Source: Chloroflexi bacterium RBG_16_57_11 (GTDB taxonomy: Bacteria > Chloroflexota > Anaerolineae > Anaerolineales > UBA4823). Taken from it: DNA of 7,726 nt. The stretch lies in the NCBI GenBank assembly GCA_001795165.1, contig MGNS01000038.1, forward strand, positions 3,687 to 11,412, written 5' to 3'. How positions within the stretch are numbered: position 1 is the first letter of the stretch; each line of letters begins with the position of its first letter. Made by a program: the position numbers and the translations under genes. Of the stretch, positions 1 through 5,324 are shown piece after piece. Below the pieces are notes generated by a model. That model searched no databases and was not told the DNA's origin. It worked only from the letters and a program-made list of their open reading frames with translations.

Positions 1-619
1 GCAGGATCCCCAGGCCGATCCAGCGACCTCTGGCCGAAATGAATATGATCGCATACAAGACTGAGCCAAGGGCGAACACGCGCAGGGAGGTGGAGAGACC
101 GACGTAAGGGATCAGCACGAATGCAGCAGCCAGGGCGCCGAGCACGCTGCCCAGCGTGCCAAGCGCGTAGATGTTGCCGACATCCCTGGATATGACCTCA
201 GGCGGGTGAACGGAGGCCAGCAGTGAAATGACCAGCGGCGAGATCATGCTAAATAATACCGCTGGAGGAAAGAACGAGATGAAACAGGTGACGGTAATCG
301 AAAGATAGCCAGCCGAAGCGATATCCCCCGGGATCTTCCAGACAAACCAGCTCACCGCCAGCAGCCAGATGGCGTTAGCGATTAACAGGATTGGCAGGAG
401 TTGCAGCACCCGGCCTGCCGGCACGCGTCCCCCCAGAAAATAGCCGATCGAGATGCCGATCAGCGTGATCGAGATGATGATGGCCCAGATGATCGTGGTG
501 GAGCCAAACAGAGAAGCTACCAGGCGCGGACCGATGATCTCGGTGGCCAGGTTGGCGAAACCAGCGAAAAAGACCAGGCTGTAGATCAACAGCTTGAAGA
601 TAACGGAACTTTGTTTCAT
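1..619 (-). CDS. Spermidine-synthase-like polytopic membrane protein, N-terminal part (cut by window edge)
   Basis: I translated this from the reverse strand; 206 codons are open and run off the left edge. The product is strongly hydrophobic, with about six membrane segments (roughly residues 8-28, 41-62, 72-93, 103-134, 150-172, 180-195). Two stretches are typical of the membrane domain of 'fused MFS/spermidine synthase' proteins: TEIIGPRLVASLFGS (26-40) followed by a second helix ending FLGGR (61-65), and GNIYALGTLGSVLGALAAAF (148-167) followed by IPYVGL. In that family a cytoplasmic methyltransferase-like aminopropyltransferase domain usually follows; here it would lie outside the window, so activity cannot be judged. 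The start is ATG at 619: an in-frame TAA lies eight codons upstream with no start codon between. The AGAGG Shine-Dalgarno-like run directly abuts the ATG, which is unusually close. It could belong to the leftward operon, but a 146-bp gap and a possible own promoter separate it from the gene ending at 766. Confidence 0.8.
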   Translation of the reverse strand, partial: MKQSSVIFKLLIYSLVFFAGFANLATEIIGPRLVASLFGSTTIIWAIIISITLIGISIGYFLGGRVPAGRVLQLLPILLIANAIWLLAVSWFVWKIPGDIASAGYLSITVTCFISFFPPAVLFSMISPLVISLLASVHPPEVISRDVGNIYALGTLGSVLGALAAAFVLIPYVGLSTSLRVFALGSVLYAIIFISARGRWIGLGIL

Positions 620-765
620 CCTCTTTTCAGGCGGCCGGCTTTAGGTTGGCCTTGCAATAGGGTAAGAACAAGCATCGCTCAAGATGCAAGCCAGGATGTA
701 TTATACAGCCATCTTCCGCCGATCGGGTAATCGCCCGTGAAGACGATCTTTACGAAGAAATCCCT
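620..765. other. Intergenic gap between two co-directional minus-strand genes
   Basis: This 146-bp stretch separates the stop of the BtrH-like gene from the start of the membrane protein. I see no convincing terminator: only a 4-bp inverted repeat (CGGG-N6-CCCG on the minus strand, near 725-740) without a following T-run. One TATAAT hexamer on the minus strand is listed separately. No small gene with a good ribosome binding site is apparent. Confidence 0.5.
700..705 (-). promoter_or_regulatory. Possible -10 element (TATAAT) for the membrane protein gene
   Basis: The minus strand reads a perfect TATAAT here, which would start a transcript about 70-75 nt before the ATG at 619. No good -35 lies 16-18 bp upstream; the nearest match is TTACCC at a 19-bp spacing. 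This is therefore a weak or activator-dependent promoter at best. Confidence 0.35.
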
Positions 766-1818
766 TCAACTTCTTGAGGTCAATTGGATCAAGTGCTGCC
801 ATACGTGCTGCTCTCGCTCGGCGATTTCAGGCAGCAGGGCACAGACCTTCTGCAAGCCGCCAGCAGTGCTCTCGGCCTGATAAGCCTGCTCGAATAATTC
901 CGCCGCTTGCTCCCAGCAGTCGCCAGAGTCTTTAATGACTTCTCCAGCCCGACCAAGCTCTTTTATCCCGGTGATGGTAGCCGCCTCGCCCAGGAAGCGC
1001 CCGTACATGTAGCGGAACAGACCACCACCTGTGCCGCCACGGGCGTCGATCATGATGGCGGTGTTGATGCAGGTCTCACGCAATTCTTTTTCCGACAGGG
1101 TTTTTGGCCAATCGCGTATGCGCCGGGCGGCTTTATGGATGCCTTGCACGCCAAAATTACCGATCGGCGGGGTGAGCATGCCTTTGGCGCAATCCTGAAT
1201 GGCCTCCAGGATATCCGCTGCCTGCGGCGGGTGAACCCCGGCGAAGTCGAAAACATACCCGGCGTTCTGGGGTGGGAAAGGTTTGTACTTGGAGCCACGC
1301 GCCCGGGCAAGGGTTTCCAGAGACACGGGGTGCAATGCTTCATCCCGGTCGGCCAGCAACACCTGGCGAGCAGACAGGTCGAGTCCACAAGCGACCACCA
1401 CGTGATAGCCGAAGTGGAAATCCTGCCCGGCGAAATCGAAATAGGGCAGATAACCCATGTCCAGCACCAACATCGCAGGTTGACCCGACTGCAATTGTTC
1501 TAAAAGCATCTTCTCCGCTCGGGCAGCGCTGTCGGTGCGGAAAGAGTTAACGGTTACACCGGTGCGCCGGCCAACTGCCTTTTCCAGCCCTTCAACGCCG
1601 GTGCGCTCTATATTAGCGCGACCGCCCAGAAATGGCAGCGCGCCCTTCGTATGCCAGTAGATAAAACCCACCCCTGCTCCCAATCCCAGGAGCATTTCTT
1701 CGCTGATCGGAGCATGGTAAAACTCGTAGATATGGCGGAGCGAGCCAGTGATACAGTGATGGCTGGTGAGATGGCGAAACCCCGGAAATGGCTGAGCAAT
1801 TTGATTAAGACCGGACAT
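766..1818 (-). CDS. BtrH N-terminal domain / DUF4872 protein (papain-like-fold acyltransferase or amidase)
   Basis: This 350-residue protein has the two-part layout of BtrH_N plus DUF4872 proteins. The first half carries HHCITGSLRHIYEFYHAP (20-37), the glycine-rich GLGAGVGFIYW (45-55) and FLGGR (63-67). Cys22, His139 (in FGYHVVVACGLD) and Asp157 (in LLADRDE) fit the Cys-His-Asp triad of a C39/papain-like fold. The C-terminal part, with GVQGIHKAARRIRDWP (223-238) and an alpha-helical end, matches the DUF4872 type. The founding relative, BtrH of butirosin biosynthesis, moves an acyl group from a carrier protein to an aminoglycoside. Most relatives, including this one, have no known substrate, and no carrier protein is visible nearby. 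Translation is well signalled by GGAGGAG 5 nt before the ATG. It is the third gene of a tight leftward operon. The family call is firm; the reaction is inference. Confidence 0.85.
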   Translation of the reverse strand: MSGLNQIAQPFPGFRHLTSHHCITGSLRHIYEFYHAPISEEMLLGLGAGVGFIYWHTKGALPFLGGRANIERTGVEGLEKAVGRRTGVTVNSFRTDSAARAEKMLLEQLQSGQPAMLVLDMGYLPYFDFAGQDFHFGYHVVVACGLDLSARQVLLADRDEALHPVSLETLARARGSKYKPFPPQNAGYVFDFAGVHPPQAADILEAIQDCAKGMLTPPIGNFGVQGIHKAARRIRDWPKTLSEKELRETCINTAIMIDARGGTGGGLFRYMYGRFLGEAATITGIKELGRAGEVIKDSGDCWEQAAELFEQAYQAESTAGGLQKVCALLPEIAEREQHVWQHLIQLTSRS

Positions 1819-1823
1819 AGCAA

Positions 1824-1830
1824 CTCCTCC
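1824..1830 (-). promoter_or_regulatory. Strong ribosome binding site for the BtrH-like gene
   Basis: The minus strand reads GGAGGAG, separated by 5 nt from the ATG at 1818. It sits in the 15-bp gap after the stop of the GyrI-like gene, so it fixes the start and supports translation from a shared mRNA. Confidence 0.8.
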
Positions 1831-1833
1831 GGC

Positions 1834-2460
1834 TTACCTGGCGACCGGATGGCGAAGGATGGTCTTCAGCTTGTCCTCGGCGGCGAGCATCGGATTGCCC
1901 AAGTAAATCTCGTGGTGCTTGCCGCGCATGCGGTAGCCATTCTCGGCGGCGAAGGCGTCCATTTTTGCGATGGTCACCCCCTCGGTCCTGTACGGGCCGA
2001 TGTGCATGATCTGCAGGCATAGCCCTTCTGAGAAACTTTCGAAGCGTAACAGGTCCAATGCCGGGTTGGGTCTTTTCTTACGCACCTGCGCCAGGGCCTC
2101 CTGATATATATCGATCGTGAGGTGATCCGGTTGCATCATCATCGCCGTCCACTTCCAGCCTGCCGGTTGAGTGAGGTCGAACTCGCCGGTTTCGGTCCAC
2201 CACAGGGCTTCCAACGCCATCACGCCATAGTCGATCGGGTTCTCTTTGCGCAGCTTGGACATGAACTTGAGGCTGTACGAGATCCCGTAGACCGCCTCCA
2301 TCGCCTGTTTGAAAGCGATTGAAGTGCCCGGAGAGGCGCCTGGCTCGATCTCGCCATCGATCAGGGTGAACTGCAACGCAGGCACATCCACGACCTGGAC
2401 TTTATTGGCAGAGGGCTGGTACAGGTGTTTGTACTGTTTGCGTAAATCAAGCTTATCCAT
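1834..2460 (-). CDS. GyrI-like small-molecule-binding domain protein
   Basis: This 208-residue soluble protein is of the standalone GyrI-like type (SHS2-module family, COG4832-like). Recognisable parts are a first conserved strand with the VVDVPAL region (23-29) and LIDGE (33-37). The DYGVMALEALWW stretch (77-88) supplies aromatic pocket residues, and the ending includes MRGKHHEIYLGNP (about 178-190) and KLKTILRHP. GyrI-like domains bind hydrophobic or cationic small molecules. Some standalone members are reported to hydrolyse cyclopropane-bearing genotoxins, so a protective or detoxifying role is plausible but not shown here. The gene overlaps the end of the GNAT gene by 8 bp. Its ribosome binding site (AGGAGA, 2466-2471, 5 nt before the ATG) lies inside the GNAT coding region, which implies translational coupling. 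There is no DNA-binding HTH, so it is not a full AraC/MerR-type regulator. Confidence 0.85.
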   Translation of the reverse strand: MDKLDLRKQYKHLYQPSANKVQVVDVPALQFTLIDGEIEPGASPGTSIAFKQAMEAVYGISYSLKFMSKLRKENPIDYGVMALEALWWTETGEFDLTQPAGWKWTAMMMQPDHLTIDIYQEALAQVRKKRPNPALDLLRFESFSEGLCLQIMHIGPYRTEGVTIAKMDAFAAENGYRMRGKHHEIYLGNPMLAAEDKLKTILRHPVAR

Positions 2461-3241
2461 GTTGATCTCCTGTCAAGATTTTTTGTAGTCGCTTTTCGAG
2501 CTCAAATTGGTCGATGTAATAGTACGATAACAGCCTACCGTCAAAGACGGTAGCAAAGACTCCGTACGGGCAGGGTGCCAGCTCCCGGACCTCCTGAGCA
2601 GAGCGCAGCTCCACTTCCCGCCCTGGGAGGTTCAGGTTCTGGGCGGATTGCAGGAACGCGGCCGAGGCATTCTCGATGTATGGGCACTGGGACGTGCGAA
2701 CGACCGTCAGCCCTGGTCCAAAGCGAGCCTGACGCGCCTCCCAGTCCGTAGGGAAGGATGGCACTGGCCCGTCCGAGAAGCGATGCACCAGCAGTTGGAA
2801 GGACGGCGGCGCCTGGTTTAATTCGGTGAACCCGTTGTGCAAGAACAGCTTCTTCCCTGCCAGCCAGTTGCTATCGCTGGCTACCATCACCACGCCTTGC
2901 TTGCCCTGATCACGGGCGTCGTTCAGGCACTCCTGCACCAGGCGTGAACCATAGCCCTTGTGCTTGCCTTTACCAACCACCCACAGGCAATGGATGACCA
3001 GGTAACCCGGGGCATACACTGCTCGCCAGGCGAACTCGCCGGGGATATATTCAATAAAGGCTGTATCCCTGCCGCCGACTTCGTGGATGATCTTGATCTT
3101 CATCCCTTCGGCGAAGCGCGCCTGCAGCCAGAGGCGCTTCTGGCGGTATCCCGGCGATTTTGGTTTGCTCATGTAACAGAAAAATCCGCGTTGGGCGAGG
3201 TTGCTCGCATCCACGGTGATAATTTCAAAATCCTGGCTCAT
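2453..3241 (-). CDS. GNAT acetyltransferase with YoaP-like thioredoxin-fold C-terminal domain
   Basis: The 262-residue product has two domains. Residues about 1-155 form a GNAT fold with an acetyl-CoA pyrophosphate-binding loop, GKGKHKGYGSRLV (90-102), preceded by the strand GYLVIHCLWV and the FIEYIPGEFAWRAV region (62-75). The NWLAGKKLFLHNGF segment (125-138) is the usual C-terminal part of the GNAT core. Residues about 178-258 match the tail of YoaP-type acetyltransferases: TVVRTSQCPYIENA (179-192) looks like a thioredoxin-type first strand with a Cys-Pro-Tyr motif, and APCPYGVFATVFDGRLLSYY resembles the later Trx strands. The acetyl acceptor is unknown; antibiotic or metabolite acetylation is possible. 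It is the first gene of the leftward operon, with GGAG 7 nt before its ATG. The family call is firm and the Trx-like reading of the tail is moderate. Confidence 0.85.
   Translation of the reverse strand: MSQDFEIITVDASNLAQRGFFCYMSKPKSPGYRQKRLWLQARFAEGMKIKIIHEVGGRDTAFIEYIPGEFAWRAVYAPGYLVIHCLWVVGKGKHKGYGSRLVQECLNDARDQGKQGVVMVASDSNWLAGKKLFLHNGFTELNQAPPSFQLLVHRFSDGPVPSFPTDWEARQARFGPGLTVVRTSQCPYIENASAAFLQSAQNLNLPGREVELRSAQEVRELAPCPYGVFATVFDGRLLSYYYIDQFELEKRLQKILTGDQHG
2466..2471 (-). promoter_or_regulatory. Ribosome binding site for the GyrI-like gene inside the upstream gene
   Basis: The minus strand reads AGGAGA, 5 nt before the ATG at 2460 and within the last codons of the GNAT gene, whose TAA stop at 2453-2455 lies past that ATG. 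The overlap supports coupled translation of the two proteins. Confidence 0.75.
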
Positions 3242-3259
3242 TTAGGAACTCCATCAATA

Positions 3260-3278
3260 TATGTCAAAACCCGACATA
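3260..3278. repeat. Palindrome TATGTC-N7-GACATA near the GNAT start
   Basis: Two perfect 6-bp arms surround a 7-bp centre, a 19-bp span that could be an operator for a dimeric regulator. It lies 19 bp before the GNAT start codon and its right arm overlaps the left arm of the larger inverted repeat at 3271-3330. No regulator is shown to bind it. Confidence 0.4.
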
Positions 3279-3330
3279 ATTATCGCGCACCTTATGGCCT
3301 TTGTGGAGGATTTACCGGGAATTATGCCGG
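3271..3330. repeat. Spaced inverted repeat, 11-bp arms with one mismatch
   Basis: CCGACATAATT (3271-3281) is mirrored by AATTATGCCGG (3320-3330), 10 of 11 positions pairing. The arm centres are 49 bp apart, close to a whole number of helical turns. Relative to the expected rightward transcription start they sit at about -105 and -56. Such helically phased sites suit the octamer-forming Lrp/AsnC family, so autoregulation and control of both operons is a reasonable inference. Confidence 0.4.
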
Positions 3331-3346
3331 ACTTTACGCCAATCGC

Positions 3347-3374
3347 TTGACCTTTTCTTGAATTTGATTATAAT
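3347..3374 (+). promoter_or_regulatory. Sigma70-type promoter for the Lrp-led operon (TTGACC-N16-TATAAT)
   Basis: TTGACC (3347-3352) and a perfect TATAAT (3369-3374) are separated by 16 bp, one mismatch from full consensus. Transcription should begin near 3381, leaving a leader of about 30 nt before the ATG at 3410. This is the strongest promoter seen in the window and explains expression of the regulator and probably of the downstream catabolic genes. Confidence 0.75.
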
Positions 3375-3409
3375 GAGTTTGTCCTAATCGGAAAATAAAT
3401 GGGTAAATT

Positions 3410-3904
3410 ATGTATGAAATCGACGGTACCGACTGTATAATTGTCGATTTGTTAATGGATGACGGGCGGATGAGCGCGGCTGAGATCGCCCGTCGATTGG
3501 GGGGAGATCTTTCGGAGCGCGCCATTCGCTATCGCATCAACCGCTTGCAGGAAGAAGGCGTCATCCAGGTTCTGGCGGTGGTCAACCCCAAAGCTATAGG
3601 TTACACCATTGTGGCTGACGTGTGGCTGCATGTCGAATCGGACGCCATCCTGGAGGTGGCGCACAAGATGGTCGAGCATGAGTGCGTCAGCTATGTCGCC
3701 TGCGCCATCGGGGAAACAGATGTCAGCGTACAGTTGCTGGGCCACAGCACGGATGAAATCTACCGCTTCATTACCGAGGTGATCGGCAAAACCCCTGGCG
3801 TGATCAAGACGACCACCTCGATCGTCCCTCTGGTCCTGAAAGATATTTACCAATGGCGTGTTCCTTCTTCAAACGATTTCAGGTCAGAAGCTGAGAAGGT
3901 TTGA
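3410..3904 (+). CDS. Lrp/AsnC-family transcriptional regulator
   Basis: This 164-residue protein has the standard Lrp/AsnC plan. The N-terminal winged HTH shows IDGTD (4-8), DDGRMSAAEIARRLG (17-31) and the recognition-helix region LSERAIRYRINRLQEEGVI (34-52). The VNPKAIGY linker (59-66) follows, then a ligand-sensing RAM domain from about residue 70, with YVACAIGETDVSVQLLG as its central strands. Family members form dimers to octamers, bind amino acids or other small ligands, and usually control genes of amino-acid metabolism. Here the gene leads a co-directional set of two aminotransferases and a semialdehyde dehydrogenase, so it probably senses the amino acid those enzymes use. It starts at ATG 3410 with only a weak GGG-type ribosome binding site; the ATG at 3399 is out of frame. 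The last ten residues extend slightly past the usual end of the family. Confidence 0.92.
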   Translation: MYEIDGTDCIIVDLLMDDGRMSAAEIARRLGGDLSERAIRYRINRLQEEGVIQVLAVVNPKAIGYTIVADVWLHVESDAILEVAHKMVEHECVSYVACAIGETDVSVQLLGHSTDEIYRFITEVIGKTPGVIKTTTSIVPLVLKDIYQWRVPSSNDFRSEAEKV

Positions 3905-3933
3905 TTTTTTGCCTGTCATAAAGAGGCTAACTC

Positions 3934-5238
3934 ATGCAGAGTCACTTTGAAAAGAGTCGTGCTCTACAAAAAAGGGCGACCCAGACGATCCCGCTGGGGG
4001 TTAACTCGAACTTCCGTTATTGGGGGGAAGGGATCACGCCCTACGTGCAAAAAGCCCAGGGTGCTTATTTATGGGACGTAGACGGCAACCGCTACATCGA
4101 TTATCGCCTGGCTTTCGGCCCGATTATCCTTGGCCACGCCCACCCAGATGTGAACTCCTGTGTTCACGAAGAGATTGATCAAGGCGTGTTATTCGCCATG
4201 ACCGGCGAGCTGGAAGTAGCAGTCATTGAGAAGATCGTCGCGATGTGTCCGGCAGTGGAGATGGCCCGCCTGGCTTGTTCGGGCACAGAAGCCACCATGC
4301 ACGCTCTCCGCGTGGCGCGGGCCTACACCGGCCGCGAGCTGGTGATCAAGTTCGAGGGGATGTACCATGGCTTCCAGGATTACATGCTCTTCTCCACTTA
4401 CGCTCCGGTTGAAGCATACGGCAGCTACCGCAGCCCAATTCCCATCCCGGCCAGCTCCGGAATTCCGAAGGCTTTGAATGACCTGGTGGTGACTCTGCCG
4501 TTTAATGATTTCGAAGGACTGGAGAAAACCTTACGCCGGGTAGGCTATGAGACAGCCGCCGTCATCGCCGAGCCCTGCATGGGTAACTGCGGGGCGATCC
4601 TGCCTGCGCCTGGGTTTCTGGAGTTCATCCGCCAGAAATGCACAGAATACGGCATCGTCTTCATCCTGGATGAGGTCAAGACCGGCTTTCGCATCGCCAA
4701 TGGCGGCGCACAAGAGTTTTACCGCCTGGATCCAGACATGGCTACCTACGCTAAGGCTATCGGCAACGGCTACCCATTGGCAGCCTTTGGCGGCAAGAAG
4801 TCCATCATGCAAATTGTCGGGCGCGGCGTCTCGCAGGGCGGCACCTATAACAACAATAAGCCCGGCGTGGCGGCAGCTTACGCCACGCTCAGCCTGTTGC
4901 AGAGCCAGCCGATTTTGGAAACCATCGCCCTGCGCGGTCAGCGGCTGATGGATGGGCTGAAGGCGATCTTCGCCGAGGCCGGCATCCCGGCCTGCTTCAA
5001 CGGCTACCCGGCGATGTTTTCCTTTGCTCTGGGTGTCGAGACGGTGACCAATCAGCGCGATTGGAGTGAGAGCGAGAAAGGATACTACCTGCGCCTGGTC
5101 GAGGCGGCCATCCAGCGCGGCGTCATGCCCGACCACGACCCGCGTGAACCCTGGTTCTTGTGCTATTCACATGGTGAAGCCGAGATCGACGAGACGCTCG
5201 ACGTGATGCGAGACGTCGTAAAAAGCGTGAAGCGGTAA
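3934..5238 (+). CDS. Class-III PLP aminotransferase, glutamate-1-semialdehyde-aminomutase-like
   Basis: This 434-residue fold-type I PLP enzyme has the HemL-type N-terminus: GVNSNFR (22-28) contains Arg28, matching the substrate-carboxylate arginine of glutamate-1-semialdehyde aminomutase, followed by AQGAYLWDVDGNRYIDY (42-58). PLP-site features are SGTEA (116-120), YHG (144-146), Asp246 in DEVKTGFR, the Schiff-base Lys274 in YAKAIGNGYPLAAFGG, and Thr304. The segment after YHG, corresponding to the HemL gating loop, is quite different, and the GTYNNN motif replaces the usual GT-SGNP. It is therefore probably not the tetrapyrrole enzyme. Some GSA-like relatives are beta-amino-acid aminotransferases, which fits the downstream semialdehyde dehydrogenase. 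The start is ATG at 3934 with AGAGG 7 nt upstream. It lies 29 bp after the regulator and is probably co-transcribed with it. The amino donor is inference. Confidence 0.88.
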   Translation: MQSHFEKSRALQKRATQTIPLGVNSNFRYWGEGITPYVQKAQGAYLWDVDGNRYIDYRLAFGPIILGHAHPDVNSCVHEEIDQGVLFAMTGELEVAVIEKIVAMCPAVEMARLACSGTEATMHALRVARAYTGRELVIKFEGMYHGFQDYMLFSTYAPVEAYGSYRSPIPIPASSGIPKALNDLVVTLPFNDFEGLEKTLRRVGYETAAVIAEPCMGNCGAILPAPGFLEFIRQKCTEYGIVFILDEVKTGFRIANGGAQEFYRLDPDMATYAKAIGNGYPLAAFGGKKSIMQIVGRGVSQGGTYNNNKPGVAAAYATLSLLQSQPILETIALRGQRLMDGLKAIFAEAGIPACFNGYPAMFSFALGVETVTNQRDWSESEKGYYLRLVEAAIQRGVMPDHDPREPWFLCYSHGEAEIDETLDVMRDVVKSVKR

Positions 5239-5324
5239 TCCAGATAATTCTGTTAGGATTCTGACGTACTAAAAGTTTACAAAACCTGTGAGGTCACAGC
5301 AATAAATATAAACTGGAGGTTTTT
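5239..5324. other. 86-bp intergenic segment between the two aminotransferase genes
   Basis: This is the only sizeable gap inside the rightward operon. It is AT-rich and contains a perfect CTGTGA-GG-TCACAG palindrome and a TTTACA hexamer (5276-5281) that could be a -35. The matching -10 is poor: CAATAA at 18 bp is the nearest. It ends in GGAGG (5315-5319), the ribosome binding site of the next gene. Internal regulation is possible. Confidence 0.5.
5286..5299. repeat. Perfect palindrome CTGTGA-GG-TCACAG
   Basis: The 6-bp arms pair perfectly around two bases, lying just after a possible -35 (TTTACA) and 26 bp before the GTG start of the second aminotransferase. As RNA it could form a 5-bp stem with a 4-nt loop, too weak and without a T-run to be a terminator. 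A protein-binding operator is the likelier use. Confidence 0.5.

Larger units (their letters stand above)
3242..3409. promoter_or_regulatory. Divergent regulatory region between the leftward operon and the Lrp-led rightward operon
   Basis: These 168 bp lie between two outward-facing gene sets and are AT-richer than the flanking genes. They hold a clear rightward promoter, a spaced inverted repeat and a shorter palindrome, listed separately. No clean leftward promoter is visible. The best leftward -10 candidates are GATAAT (minus strand of 3279-3284) and TATATT close to the GNAT start, both lacking a good -35, so leftward transcription may need activation. The neighbouring Lrp/AsnC regulator is the obvious candidate to bind here. 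Confidence 0.6.

Noticed and set aside
401..730. 109-codon plus-strand open frame
   Set aside because: It is antisense to the membrane protein, whose reverse-strand translation is plainly a multi-helix protein. The plus-strand product is charged and of low complexity.
725..740. Terminator after the BtrH-like gene
   Set aside because: Only a 4-bp stem with a 6-nt loop is found and no T-run follows on the minus strand.
907..1503. 198-codon plus-strand open frame
   Set aside because: It is antisense to the BtrH-like gene, whose catalytic motifs and ribosome binding site are convincing.
3905..3910. T-run after the regulator gene as an intrinsic terminator
   Set aside because: No stable GC-rich stem precedes the six Ts, and the next gene starts 29 bp after the stop with a good ribosome binding site, so read-through is more likely.
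4531..5136. 201-codon minus-strand open frame
   Set aside because: It lies wholly within the GSA-like aminotransferase gene on the other strand and shows no family motif.
3934..5238. Annotation as hemL for tetrapyrrole synthesis
   Set aside because: The gating-loop segment and the GT-SGNP motif differ, and the neighbours are catabolic with no other heme genes in view.
5286..5299. CRP/FNR-family binding site
   Set aside because: TGTGA and TCACA half-sites are present but only 2 bp apart; CRP sites need 6 bp between them, so the geometry is wrong.
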